This document shows positions 1 through 5,949 of a stretch of 11,240 nucleotides of DNA, one piece after another; within the stretch, counting starts at the first letter, position 1; each line of letters starts with the position of its first letter. A program made the translations under genes and the position numbers. The DNA is taken from positions 1 to 11,240 of the forward strand of contig JARXAV010000039.1 in assembly GCA_029865665.1 (NCBI GenBank), given 5' to 3'. The stretch comes from Flectobacillus sp. Lineage in GTDB: Bacteria; Bacteroidota; Bacteroidia; Cytophagales; Spirosomataceae. Below the pieces are notes generated by a model, which saw only the letters and a list, made by a program, of their open reading frames with translations, searched no databases and was not told where the DNA came from.

Positions 1-276
1 AATAAATTTGTAATGGAAGTTCGTTACCCAGTTTCGTTAAATCCATCAGCTACCATTTTCTTATTAGGCTTTGCTGAAGGTGGAAATAACTTTGGCTCGT
101 ATGCGGACTATAATCCTTATAAATTATATAAATCAGCAGGGTTCGGAGCAAGAATCTTTATGCCAGCCTTCGGTATGATTGGTATTGACTACGGTTTTGC
201 GTTTGATAATGTTCCTGGTCAGAGCGATAAAGGGCATAATGCCTTTACCTTCTCAATTGGACAGCAAATCAGATAA
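1..276 (+). CDS. bamA: BamA (outer-membrane assembly factor), C-terminal fragment
   Basis: This is the 3' end of a gene whose reading frame is open from base 1, so the start lies outside the window. About 91 residues remain. They match the last strands of the BamA/Omp85 beta-barrel, which folds outer-membrane proteins: a GFGARIFMPAFGMIGIDYGF segment (final strands and turn) and a C-terminal strand FTFSIGQQIR. The ending aligns with the E. coli BamA terminus FQFNIGKTW, but the last aromatic residue is replaced by Ile and one extra Arg follows. The two Skp-like genes downstream support the assignment, since bamA and skp are neighbours in many bacteria. The family call is secure; nothing can be said about the POTRA domains, which are not in the window. 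Confidence 0.87.
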   Translation, partial: NKFVMEVRYPVSLNPSATIFLLGFAEGGNNFGSYADYNPYKLYKSAGFGARIFMPAFGMIGIDYGFAFDNVPGQSDKGHNAFTFSIGQQIR

Positions 277-506
277 GATTATCCAAAATTCGTTGGAAAT
301 GTGTTAATAACTTGTTAAAGACAACAAAAAGTAGCAACTTTATCCAATATGGCCGTATAAATAGCGTTAGTATTCTTGAAAAAGAGATGTCTTCTTTATT
401 GAAAAATAAGATCACAGTCTGATGAAATCAAGCAAATTTCTTTTTCAAGATAAGCTATTTTTTAATTGATACGGAGATTTATTCGTCTAATTAATTTTCA
501 TAAAAG
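277..506 (+). other. bamA-skp intergenic leader with long-range inverted repeat
   Basis: This 230-base AT-rich spacer carries no convincing gene and no strong terminator, so read-through from bamA into the Skp genes is plausible. The clearest structure is a perfect 11-base inverted repeat, TCTTGAAAAAG at 374-384 and CTTTTTCAAGA at 440-450, with 55 bases between the arms. A weak 5-bp hairpin (282-286 with 293-297) follows the bamA stop. No good TAnnTTTG promoter was found; TATTCTTG at 371-378 is one mismatch away but lacks a well-placed upstream element. Confidence 0.4.
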
Positions 507-1130
507 GTGAAAAAGCAGATAATTTTACTAATTTTGGTTTTTGTGGGATCTATAGTTTCTAGTTCTGCACAAAAGTTCGGTTACATTGATACCGAATTTA
601 TTACGTCTAAAATGCCTGAATATGAAAGAGCTCAAGCAGAAATAGAAGTATTAACCGATAGATGGATTAAAGAAATTTCCTTGAAGAACGAAGAAATTGA
701 TAAGTTAGAAAGAGCCTATCGTGCGGAAGAAGTGTTGCTGACAGAAGAAATGAGACAACAACGTCAGCGGGGTATTTCGGATAAACAAAAAGATGTTCGT
801 ACACTTCAAAATAAAGTATTTGGTATTAATGGCGACCTGATAAAAAAGAAGCAGGAAGTAATGAAGCCAATTTTGGATGAAATTGCCAAAGCTGTAGAAA
901 AAGTGGCTCGTCAGAAGCGTTTAGATTTCTTATTCGATAAGTCATCAGATGGTCTAGCAATGCTTTATACGAATCCTGTTCATGATTATACGGATTATAT
1001 CATGGAAGAACTTGGAATTTCGACAGAGCAATTGAAAGAAAAAGAGCGTGAAAAACAAGCGAAAGAAGGAGAGGACGCAGCAGAGAATAGTGATAGTAAG
1101 AATACAGCAAAACCCAAATCAAAAAAATAA
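507..1130 (+). CDS. OmpH/Skp-family periplasmic chaperone, first copy
   Basis: This 207-residue protein of the OmpH/Skp family would hold unfolded outer-membrane proteins in the periplasm and deliver them to the BAM complex. The N-terminus is a clear signal peptide (KK, then a hydrophobic stretch, then SSSA before Gln22). The family opening follows (KFGYIDTEFITSKMPEYERA), then a charged coiled coil over about residues 40-130, the tentacle region of Skp, and a return segment with LDFLFDKSS. The last 30 residues are a Lys/Glu-rich low-complexity tail. The start is GTG at 507. An in-frame TAA at 501-503 leaves no room for an earlier start, and a later one would destroy the signal peptide. No Shine-Dalgarno sequence is seen. 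It lies 22 bp before a second family member. Confidence 0.88.
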   Translation: MKKQIILLILVFVGSIVSSSAQKFGYIDTEFITSKMPEYERAQAEIEVLTDRWIKEISLKNEEIDKLERAYRAEEVLLTEEMRQQRQRGISDKQKDVRTLQNKVFGINGDLIKKKQEVMKPILDEIAKAVEKVARQKRLDFLFDKSSDGLAMLYTNPVHDYTDYIMEELGISTEQLKEKEREKQAKEGEDAAENSDSKNTAKPKSKK

Positions 1131-1152
1131 TTAACCAATCAAAACAACAACA

Positions 1153-1746
1153 ATGAGAAACAAATTTTTAATTGCCTTATTTGCTTTAGTAACCCTAGCA
1201 ACTGCAAGTGCAACTGCTCAACAAAAAATCGGATACATCAGCCTAGATTATATCTTGAATCAACTTCCAGAAGCGAAACAAGTAGAAACTGAATTGACTA
1301 CAACTCAGAAGCAATATGAGTCGATGTTGCAAGCTAAAGCAAAAGATTTCCAAACGAAATTAGCTGATTACGAAAAAAATGCTGCTACAATGGCTGACGT
1401 AATCAAAGCAGATAGAGAGAAAGAATTACAGTCGTTACAAAGTTCAATCGAAGAGTTCCGTCAGAATTCAGCTACTTCTTTACAGAAAAAGCAAGCTCAA
1501 TTGTTGCAACCATTGTTGAAGAAAATCGAAGACAATATGCACATCGTAGCAAAAGAAAACGGATATGCTTTCGTATTTAACTACGATGCTGGTCAAGGAA
1601 CAACTCCTATCGTTTTACATGCTCCAGAAGATGCAAACATCTCTGACTTAGTATTGAAGAAAATGGGTGTAACTCCAAAGCCAGTTACTGCTCCAGCTGC
1701 AACTCCAGCAACTACAACTGCTCCAGCTACAGCTCCGAAGAAATAA
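1153..1746 (+). CDS. OmpH/Skp-family periplasmic chaperone, second copy
   Basis: This 197-residue protein is a second OmpH/Skp-like chaperone, 22 bp after the first and presumably in the same transcript. It has a signal peptide (RNK, a hydrophobic core, then ATA before Gln23), the family opening KIGYISLDYILNQLPEAKQV, and a coiled coil over about residues 45-125. The return segment reads GYAFVFNYDAGQG, and ISDLVLKKMGV precedes the tail. The tail (about 174-197) is rich in Ala, Pro and Thr and ends in Lys-Lys, unlike the acidic/basic tail of the first copy. Codon choice looks more biased than in the first copy, which suggests higher expression; this is an impression, not a computed index. The two copies are diverged paralogues. 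Confidence 0.9.
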   Translation: MRNKFLIALFALVTLATASATAQQKIGYISLDYILNQLPEAKQVETELTTTQKQYESMLQAKAKDFQTKLADYEKNAATMADVIKADREKELQSLQSSIEEFRQNSATSLQKKQAQLLQPLLKKIEDNMHIVAKENGYAFVFNYDAGQGTTPIVLHAPEDANISDLVLKKMGVTPKPVTAPAATPATTTAPATAPKK

Positions 1747-1768
1747 GGTTTACGAATCTTGCAACATA

Positions 1769-1802
1769 AAAAAAGCGTTTGAGTCACCTCAAACGCTTTT
1801 TT
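1769..1802. terminator. Bidirectional intrinsic terminator
   Basis: A perfect 15-bp stem (1769-1783 with 1788-1802) encloses the 4-base loop TCAC. The core is AGCGTTTGAG/CTCAAACGCT, flanked by A and T runs on both sides, so it works as a terminator in either direction. It sits between the convergent Skp gene (stop at 1746) and the methyltransferase gene (stop at 1814). Confidence 0.92.
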
Positions 1803-1813
1803 ATGCCCTAACG

Positions 1814-2398
1814 TTAAAATTTGGGAATTAGCATCGGAACTTCTTTTTGGTATTTTTCGTATGCTTTACCAAACTCTGCTACTAGCTTCTTCTCCTCAAA
1901 GTAAATCCCAATACGAATATAAAGGCTAATTGCTAGTGCCGTAATACAGCTTGCTAACGTACCTGCGAACCCGAAATTACCCCAAACGAATAGTATAAGA
2001 CCTAAATACAAGGGATGTCTCACAATTTCCGATAATTCATCTGTTTTCAACGCTTTCTTTTCTTCTAATCCATTGATTGCCGTAAGTCCAAGAAAGTCCT
2101 TGAAACCATAGCTTTTCACGGAAACGAAGGCTAAATAAACGCCTGAGGTCATCATTAATCCTCCTAGAATGTAGTTCATCGTTCCTGCTGGTAAAATTAC
2201 CTCTGAAACGATACGCTGTTGCCAGACTAGAATTGGAACGATTAGTAGGAATGCAATGATGTTATAAAGGAGACGATAATAAATGAAAAATCTTCCCAAG
2301 ATAGTCTTGAGAAGATTTTTGCATTTATTCGATGCTAAAAACGTGTGAATAAAGCCATAGGCAAGCCACACACCAGCGAGAATAAACTCTAATTTCAT
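1814..2398 (-). CDS. Integral-membrane methyltransferase, isoprenylcysteine methyltransferase/NnrU-like
   Basis: This 194-residue membrane protein has about five hydrophobic segments. Its C-terminal signature is that of the isoprenylcysteine carboxyl methyltransferase / phospholipid methyltransferase superfamily: RHPLYLG (127-133), a hydrophobic span, EEKKL (168-172), FGKAYEKYQKEVPMLIP (176-192). In characterised relatives this region binds S-adenosylmethionine. The substrate cannot be read from sequence; known relatives act on isoprenylcysteine, phospholipids or methanethiol (MddA), and the N-terminal half resembles NnrU-type proteins. It starts 14 bp after the lspA stop, so the two are probably one operon, though no functional link is established. 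The fold is well supported, the substrate unknown. Confidence 0.8.
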   Translation of the reverse strand: MKLEFILAGVWLAYGFIHTFLASNKCKNLLKTILGRFFIYYRLLYNIIAFLLIVPILVWQQRIVSEVILPAGTMNYILGGLMMTSGVYLAFVSVKSYGFKDFLGLTAINGLEEKKALKTDELSEIVRHPLYLGLILFVWGNFGFAGTLASCITALAISLYIRIGIYFEEKKLVAEFGKAYEKYQKEVPMLIPKF

Positions 2399-2412
2399 AT
2401 TTGTTTTATTAG

Positions 2413-3066
2413 TTATACTTCTTCTGTATTGGTAATGATTGATTCGTTTGTAAGGGGGGCTTTGGGAGTACTTTCGTTAGGAACAGTATTGAAAAATGTA
2501 TTTTGCCAAATCAAAATAGCTACAACTCCACAAAAGATACAAGCATCTGCAAAGTTAAAAATTGGCGTAGAATACCAAGTACCTCCCCAAAGCGGAACCC
2601 AATCAGGAATCCAGCCTTGATACGGGTCAAAAAAGAACATGTCAATCACCTGACCATGAAACCATGGCGTAGGGGAGTCAGCAGGCTGATTATGTAAGTA
2701 AACACCATAGAAGGTACTATCTACGACATTACCAATTGCACCACCCAGAATGGCTGCAATGCTCCACAATAGGCCTTCGTGAGCTTTTTGCTTAGCAAGT
2801 TTCACTAAATAGCCTCCAATGCCTACCATTGCAAAAACTCTGAAAATGCTCAATACAATTTTTGCATATCCTTTTGGTAAAAAATCTAGTGTGATACCAA
2901 AGGCCATTCCTTTGTTTAGAACATAATGTAATTTTAGCCAGTCACCGATTAAAGGCATTTCATTACCTTCATATTGTAGGTAATGATGAATCGATAATTT
3001 GATGATTTGATCTAAAACGATAAGAAAAAAAGTAAGCCAAAAATATTTGTATGGAGAACGAAACAT
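2413..3066 (-). CDS. lspA: Lipoprotein signal peptidase II
   Basis: LspA is the inner-membrane aspartyl protease that removes signal peptides from diacylated prolipoproteins. The 217-residue product has four hydrophobic segments and the conserved blocks in order: LDQIIK (18-23), NKGMAFG (51-57), GGAIGNVVDS (108-117), VID with catalytic Asp142, and FNFADA with catalytic Asp174. It is longer than the usual 160-170 residues. Extra sequence lies between GNVVDS and Asp142 (about 122-138) and between the two aspartates (about 146-166, rich in Trp, Pro and Gly). There is also a polar tail of about 27 residues after the last helix. Such insertions are familiar in Bacteroidota LspA. It is 95 bp downstream of the proline dehydrogenase gene and 14 bp upstream of the methyltransferase gene. 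Confidence 0.95.
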   Translation of the reverse strand: MFRSPYKYFWLTFFLIVLDQIIKLSIHHYLQYEGNEMPLIGDWLKLHYVLNKGMAFGITLDFLPKGYAKIVLSIFRVFAMVGIGGYLVKLAKQKAHEGLLWSIAAILGGAIGNVVDSTFYGVYLHNQPADSPTPWFHGQVIDMFFFDPYQGWIPDWVPLWGGTWYSTPIFNFADACIFCGVVAILIWQNTFFNTVPNESTPKAPLTNESIITNTEEV

Positions 3067-3161
3067 GAATCCGAATGTTATTAATTAAGGTTTTATCTTT
3101 ATTTGTGACTTGCAATTTACGAAATATCATTGGCAGCCTGTAATAAAAAGCTAAAATTATG

Positions 3162-4373
3162 TTATTTACCACTTTGTCTGCGAAGTAACTCTCTCTTAAT
3201 GAGGGCGTATTCACGATGGGCTTGGTCTTCTACGGATGTATTCTCATTTGCATGATGAAATAAATAAGGCAAGACATCTTCTATTGGGCCATAAGGGACA
3301 TACTTAGAGACGTTATAGCCCGCTTTTGCCAGACTATAAGATACATTGTCGGACATACCCAATAATTGAGCAAAATGGAAATGCGAATCAGTAGGCGATA
3401 TGCCCTGTTTTTGCATTAGCGAAACCAAATGTTTACAACTTTCTTCGTTGTGCGTGCCAATACAAAGAGCAATCAAGTCATGGTGTTCGGTAATAAAGGT
3501 AATTGCTGCGTTATAATGCCAATCGGTATCCTCTTTTTGGTCAAAGATTGGCTCACAATAATTATCCTCGTGTGCTTTCTGACGTTCCTTTTCCATATAT
3601 GCTCCTCTTACGAGTTTTACCCCTAGTAAATATCCTTCATCCGACGCATCTTGAGCTGCATCTTTCAGGTTTTGAAGCATATCTTTTCGGTACATTTGAA
3701 ACGTATTATAGACCGTCGTATATTCTTTATTAAACTTAGCCATCATCCCATAAACAAGCGTATCAATGGTATCTTGAATCCATGATTCTTCTGCATCTAC
3801 AAAGGCTCTAACCTTGTTTTCGTGTGCTTTCTTACAAATCATATTCATTCGTTCTCGCACTCGTTCATAAGCAGCTTTTTCGTCTTTAGTAAGCTCAATT
3901 TCAGATTGTACTTTCTCTAATAGCTCAGGAGGAGCAATGCTTGACACTTTAAAAACGACGAATGAAATGGCATTATTTACAGCGGCATTATCAATTGTTT
4001 TAAGAATTTCAGTCGTAATTTTTTCGTAGTTTTTTTCAGTTTCAACGAGTCCTACAGAGTAATCTAGAATCGCTGTAATGTGGTTGTCATATAATGGTTT
4101 GATAGTCCTATTGCATTCTTCAATATTTTCTCCACCACAGAATTGTTCGAAAACTGTTGATTTTATGAGCTTTTTGATAGGAAAATGAAGAAAAATAAAC
4201 AGTTTGATAAAAAAAGTCCCTAACTTTACGAGCCAATTCTTATCCATACATAAGTAGATGAGAAAAGTCTTTCTGAGTTGATAGTTGGACTTAGATTCGA
4301 AAGCGACAGATGTATCATCGAACGATAATGGTTCTGGTTTAATCATCTGATTCTGAGAAGGCATTTTTGTCAT
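3162..4373 (-). CDS. Proline dehydrogenase (FAD-dependent)
   Basis: This stand-alone proline dehydrogenase of 403 residues would oxidise L-proline to pyrroline-5-carboxylate, passing electrons through FAD to quinone. Family blocks appear in order: FCGGENIEEC (78-87), FKVSSIAP with Lys142, FVDAEESW with Asp193, GVKLVRGAYMEKER (251-264), THNEES (307-312), FAQLLGMSD (334-342) and YVPYGPIEDVLPYL (358-371). Lys142, Asp193, Tyr259 and Tyr346 fit active-site residues of E. coli PutA (Lys329, Asp370, Tyr437, Tyr540). The oddity is at 373-374: His-His stands where PutA has Arg555-Arg556, which hold the proline carboxylate. There is no P5C dehydrogenase domain. Met10 is an alternative start. A promoter candidate lies about 80 bp upstream. 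Confidence 0.9.
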   Translation of the reverse strand: MTKMPSQNQMIKPEPLSFDDTSVAFESKSNYQLRKTFLIYLCMDKNWLVKLGTFFIKLFIFLHFPIKKLIKSTVFEQFCGGENIEECNRTIKPLYDNHITAILDYSVGLVETEKNYEKITTEILKTIDNAAVNNAISFVVFKVSSIAPPELLEKVQSEIELTKDEKAAYERVRERMNMICKKAHENKVRAFVDAEESWIQDTIDTLVYGMMAKFNKEYTTVYNTFQMYRKDMLQNLKDAAQDASDEGYLLGVKLVRGAYMEKERQKAHEDNYCEPIFDQKEDTDWHYNAAITFITEHHDLIALCIGTHNEESCKHLVSLMQKQGISPTDSHFHFAQLLGMSDNVSYSLAKAGYNVSKYVPYGPIEDVLPYLFHHANENTSVEDQAHREYALIKRELLRRQSGK

Positions 4374-4431
4374 TTTAGTAGCCGTGAGTATTCAAATTGT
4401 ACTGTGGGAAGGTGGTTAGTCTTATCTTTAC

Positions 4432-4453
4432 TTTACTTAAAAGAGTAAGTAAA
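4432..4453 (-). other. Hairpin at predicted 5' end of the proline dehydrogenase mRNA
   Basis: An 8-bp inverted repeat (TTTACTTA at 4432-4439, TAAGTAAA at 4446-4453) encloses 6 bases. If transcription starts about 7 bases after the -7 element at 4460-4467, this hairpin would form the very 5' end of the mRNA. It could stabilise the transcript or bind a regulator; it is AT-only in the stem and may be chance. Confidence 0.3.
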
Positions 4454-4459
4454 ACGTAG

Positions 4460-4486
4460 CAAATATAGTATATTAGAATAATACAA
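4460..4486 (-). promoter_or_regulatory. Candidate promoter for proline dehydrogenase
   Basis: On the minus strand TATATTTG (complement of 4460-4467) is an exact match to the Bacteroidota -7 consensus TAnnTTTG. A TTG (complement of 4484-4486) lies 16 bases upstream, slightly closer than the usual spacing. The leader to the ATG at 4373 would be about 80 bases. This was judged by eye only. Confidence 0.45.
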
Positions 4487-4568
4487 GAGTGAAAAGCTTA
4501 CAATAATTTTGTTATATCTCTTAGGAGCTTGATATTTCGCAAGATATACATTTTTATCTACTTGACTC

Positions 4569-4601
4569 TTTGATATAAAATATTGCAATAGTTCAATTTT
4601 G
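4569..4601 (+). promoter_or_regulatory. Candidate promoter for DAHP synthase/chorismate mutase
   Basis: TTTG at 4569-4572 and CAATTTTG at 4594-4601 are 21 bases apart. This resembles the Bacteroidota -33/-7 pair (TTTG, TAnnTTTG) with one mismatch in the -7 element. Transcription would begin near 4608, leaving a leader of about 68 bases. Confidence 0.35.
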
Positions 4602-4609
4602 CATGTAAA

Positions 4610-4628
4610 ATAGGTTTTCAAAACCTAT
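4610..4628. promoter_or_regulatory. Palindromic operator-like site before DAHP synthase
   Basis: ATAGGTTTT and AAAACCTAT form perfect 9-base arms around a single central C. The centre is too tight for a full RNA hairpin, so a dimeric DNA-binding regulator is the better reading. It lies 9 bases after the -7 candidate, over or just past the expected transcript start, which would suit repression. No second copy was seen in the window. Confidence 0.35.
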
Positions 4629-4675
4629 ACCGATTAAGTAATATATTTTCAATTTGAATTAATACTATTTGCCCA

Positions 4676-5773
4676 ATGAACGCAAATTTAGACGTAGTGC
4701 CGATGCAGGAATGGATTAATACTGGCGGCAAACCACTTATTATCGCAGGTCCTTGTTCTGCTGAAACAGAAGAACAAGTGCTTGAAACAGCCAACCGAAT
4801 CAAAGCGGAAGGTTATGCACACATTATGCGTGCAGGTGTATGGAAGCCACGTACTCGTCCAGGAAGTTTTGAAGGCATGGGAGAACCAGCTTTACAATGG
4901 TTAGCTGAAGCAAAAAAACAAACTGGATTACCATTAGCAATCGAAGTAGCAAATCCTGAACATATTGAGTTAGCATTAAAATACGGTGTTGATGTATTGT
5001 GGATTGGAGCAAGAACAACGGTAAACCCTTTCAACGTACAAGACTTAGCAGACGCTCTTAAAGGTGTTGATATTCCTGTATTAGTGAAAAACCCAGTTAA
5101 CCCAGATTTAGCTCTTTGGGTTGGTGCTTTTGAACGTTTACAAGGTGCTGGTATCAAGAAATTAGGTGCAATCCACCGTGGTTTCTCAAATGCTCAAGAA
5201 ACTAAGTATCGTAACTCTCCAATGTGGCAAATGGCTGTTGAGATGAAACGTTTGTTCCCTCAATTACCAATGATCGGTGACCCATCTCACATGGCTGGAA
5301 AGCGTTCGTTATTGATGGAATTGTCGCAACGTATTCTTGATTTGAACTACGATGGTATGATTATCGAGACTCACCGTGATCCAGATAAAGCTTGGTCTGA
5401 TGCTTCGCAACAAGTAACTCCTGAAGTTTTAGGAACAATGTTACGTGAATTAGAAGTTCGTCAAGCAAACTATGGTGCTGACTTTACAGACGAATTAGCT
5501 GCAATGCGTGCTAAAATTGATAATATCGACCGTGAATTAATGGAAGTATTAGCAGCTCGTATGTCAGTTGTTGAGAAATTAGGTGAATACAAACGTGATA
5601 AAAACGTAGCAGTATTACAACTTGATCGTTGGAAAGCTGTTCACGCTGACCGTGCGAAACAAGCATCTGGCTTAGGTTTATATACTGAATTCGTAGAAGA
5701 AATGTTTAAATTGATTCACTTAGAATCAATTCGTAAACAAACTGAAGTAATGAATGCTTCAACTACGGTTTAA
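4676..5773 (+). CDS. Bifunctional DAHP synthase / chorismate mutase
   Basis: This 365-residue protein joins two shikimate-pathway enzymes. Residues about 1-260 are a class I DAHP synthase (condensing phosphoenolpyruvate and erythrose 4-phosphate): GPCSAE (25-30, metal-ligand Cys27), KPRT (57-60), GARTT (111-115), KNP (138-140), DPSH (202-205) and ETHRDP with Glu231 plus Asp242 as metal ligands. Residues about 272-356 are an AroQ-type chorismate mutase helical domain, with Arg278, Arg295, Lys306 and Arg318 at expected active-site positions and the LQLDRW block known from Bacteroidota. In such fusions the mutase domain often mediates feedback control of the synthase, here inferred. Arginine codons are largely CGT, suggesting strong expression. 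It stands alone between its own promoter candidate and a terminator. Confidence 0.94.
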   Translation: MNANLDVVPMQEWINTGGKPLIIAGPCSAETEEQVLETANRIKAEGYAHIMRAGVWKPRTRPGSFEGMGEPALQWLAEAKKQTGLPLAIEVANPEHIELALKYGVDVLWIGARTTVNPFNVQDLADALKGVDIPVLVKNPVNPDLALWVGAFERLQGAGIKKLGAIHRGFSNAQETKYRNSPMWQMAVEMKRLFPQLPMIGDPSHMAGKRSLLMELSQRILDLNYDGMIIETHRDPDKAWSDASQQVTPEVLGTMLRELEVRQANYGADFTDELAAMRAKIDNIDRELMEVLAARMSVVEKLGEYKRDKNVAVLQLDRWKAVHADRAKQASGLGLYTEFVEEMFKLIHLESIRKQTEVMNASTTV

Positions 5774-5789
5774 TAAAACATAGGTTTTG

Positions 5790-5823
5790 AAAAAGGCTAT
5801 TTCCTTACGGGAGTAGCCTTTTT
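5790..5823 (+). terminator. Intrinsic terminator after DAHP synthase/chorismate mutase
   Basis: A 10-bp stem AAAAAGGCTA (5790-5799) with TAGCCTTTTT (5814-5823) is followed by more T residues. An inner 3-bp stem (5802-5804 with 5810-5812) closes a small loop. It begins 16 bases after the stop codon. Confidence 0.88.
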
Positions 5824-5949
5824 TGTTTTCTTATCTGGTATCTACGCTTATAAACTGTTATTTTGCATACAAATTTTAAAATTTTATCGAGACAATAATC
5901 GACTTATTCCGTCGTACTTTAGATAGGGCGAAAAATCAATAAACTCAGT

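Larger units (their letters stand above)
4374..4675. other. Divergent intergenic control region
   Basis: This 302-base AT-rich gap separates the divergent proline dehydrogenase and DAHP synthase genes. No open frame of note lies in it. It contains a promoter candidate for each direction, a hairpin at the predicted proline dehydrogenase transcript start and a 9-bp-arm palindrome downstream of the DAHP synthase promoter candidate. No known riboswitch or tRNA-like fold was recognised. Confidence 0.55.

Noticed and set aside
422..469. A 15-codon open frame (MKSSKFLFQDKLFFN) in the skp leader
   Set aside because: It is very short, has no ribosome-binding signal or amino-acid run typical of attenuators, and overlaps the right arm of the inverted repeat.
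2969..3214. 81-codon minus-strand open frame spanning the lspA-proline dehydrogenase gap
   Set aside because: It overlaps both genes out of frame, has no recognisable features, and most of it is in conserved lspA and proline dehydrogenase sequence.
4813..5157. 114-codon open frame on the minus strand inside the DAHP synthase gene
   Set aside because: It is antisense to strongly conserved coding sequence, resembles no known protein, and is a by-product of the biased codon use of the real gene.
5871..5884. 14-base perfect palindrome AAATTTTAAAATTT upstream of the radical SAM gene
   Set aside because: It consists only of A and T in a very AT-rich spacer, where such palindromes arise by chance.
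5824..5949. TTATTTTG at about 5858-5865 as a promoter for the radical SAM gene
   Set aside because: It is one mismatch from TAnnTTTG, but no upstream TTTG or TTG lies at a suitable distance.
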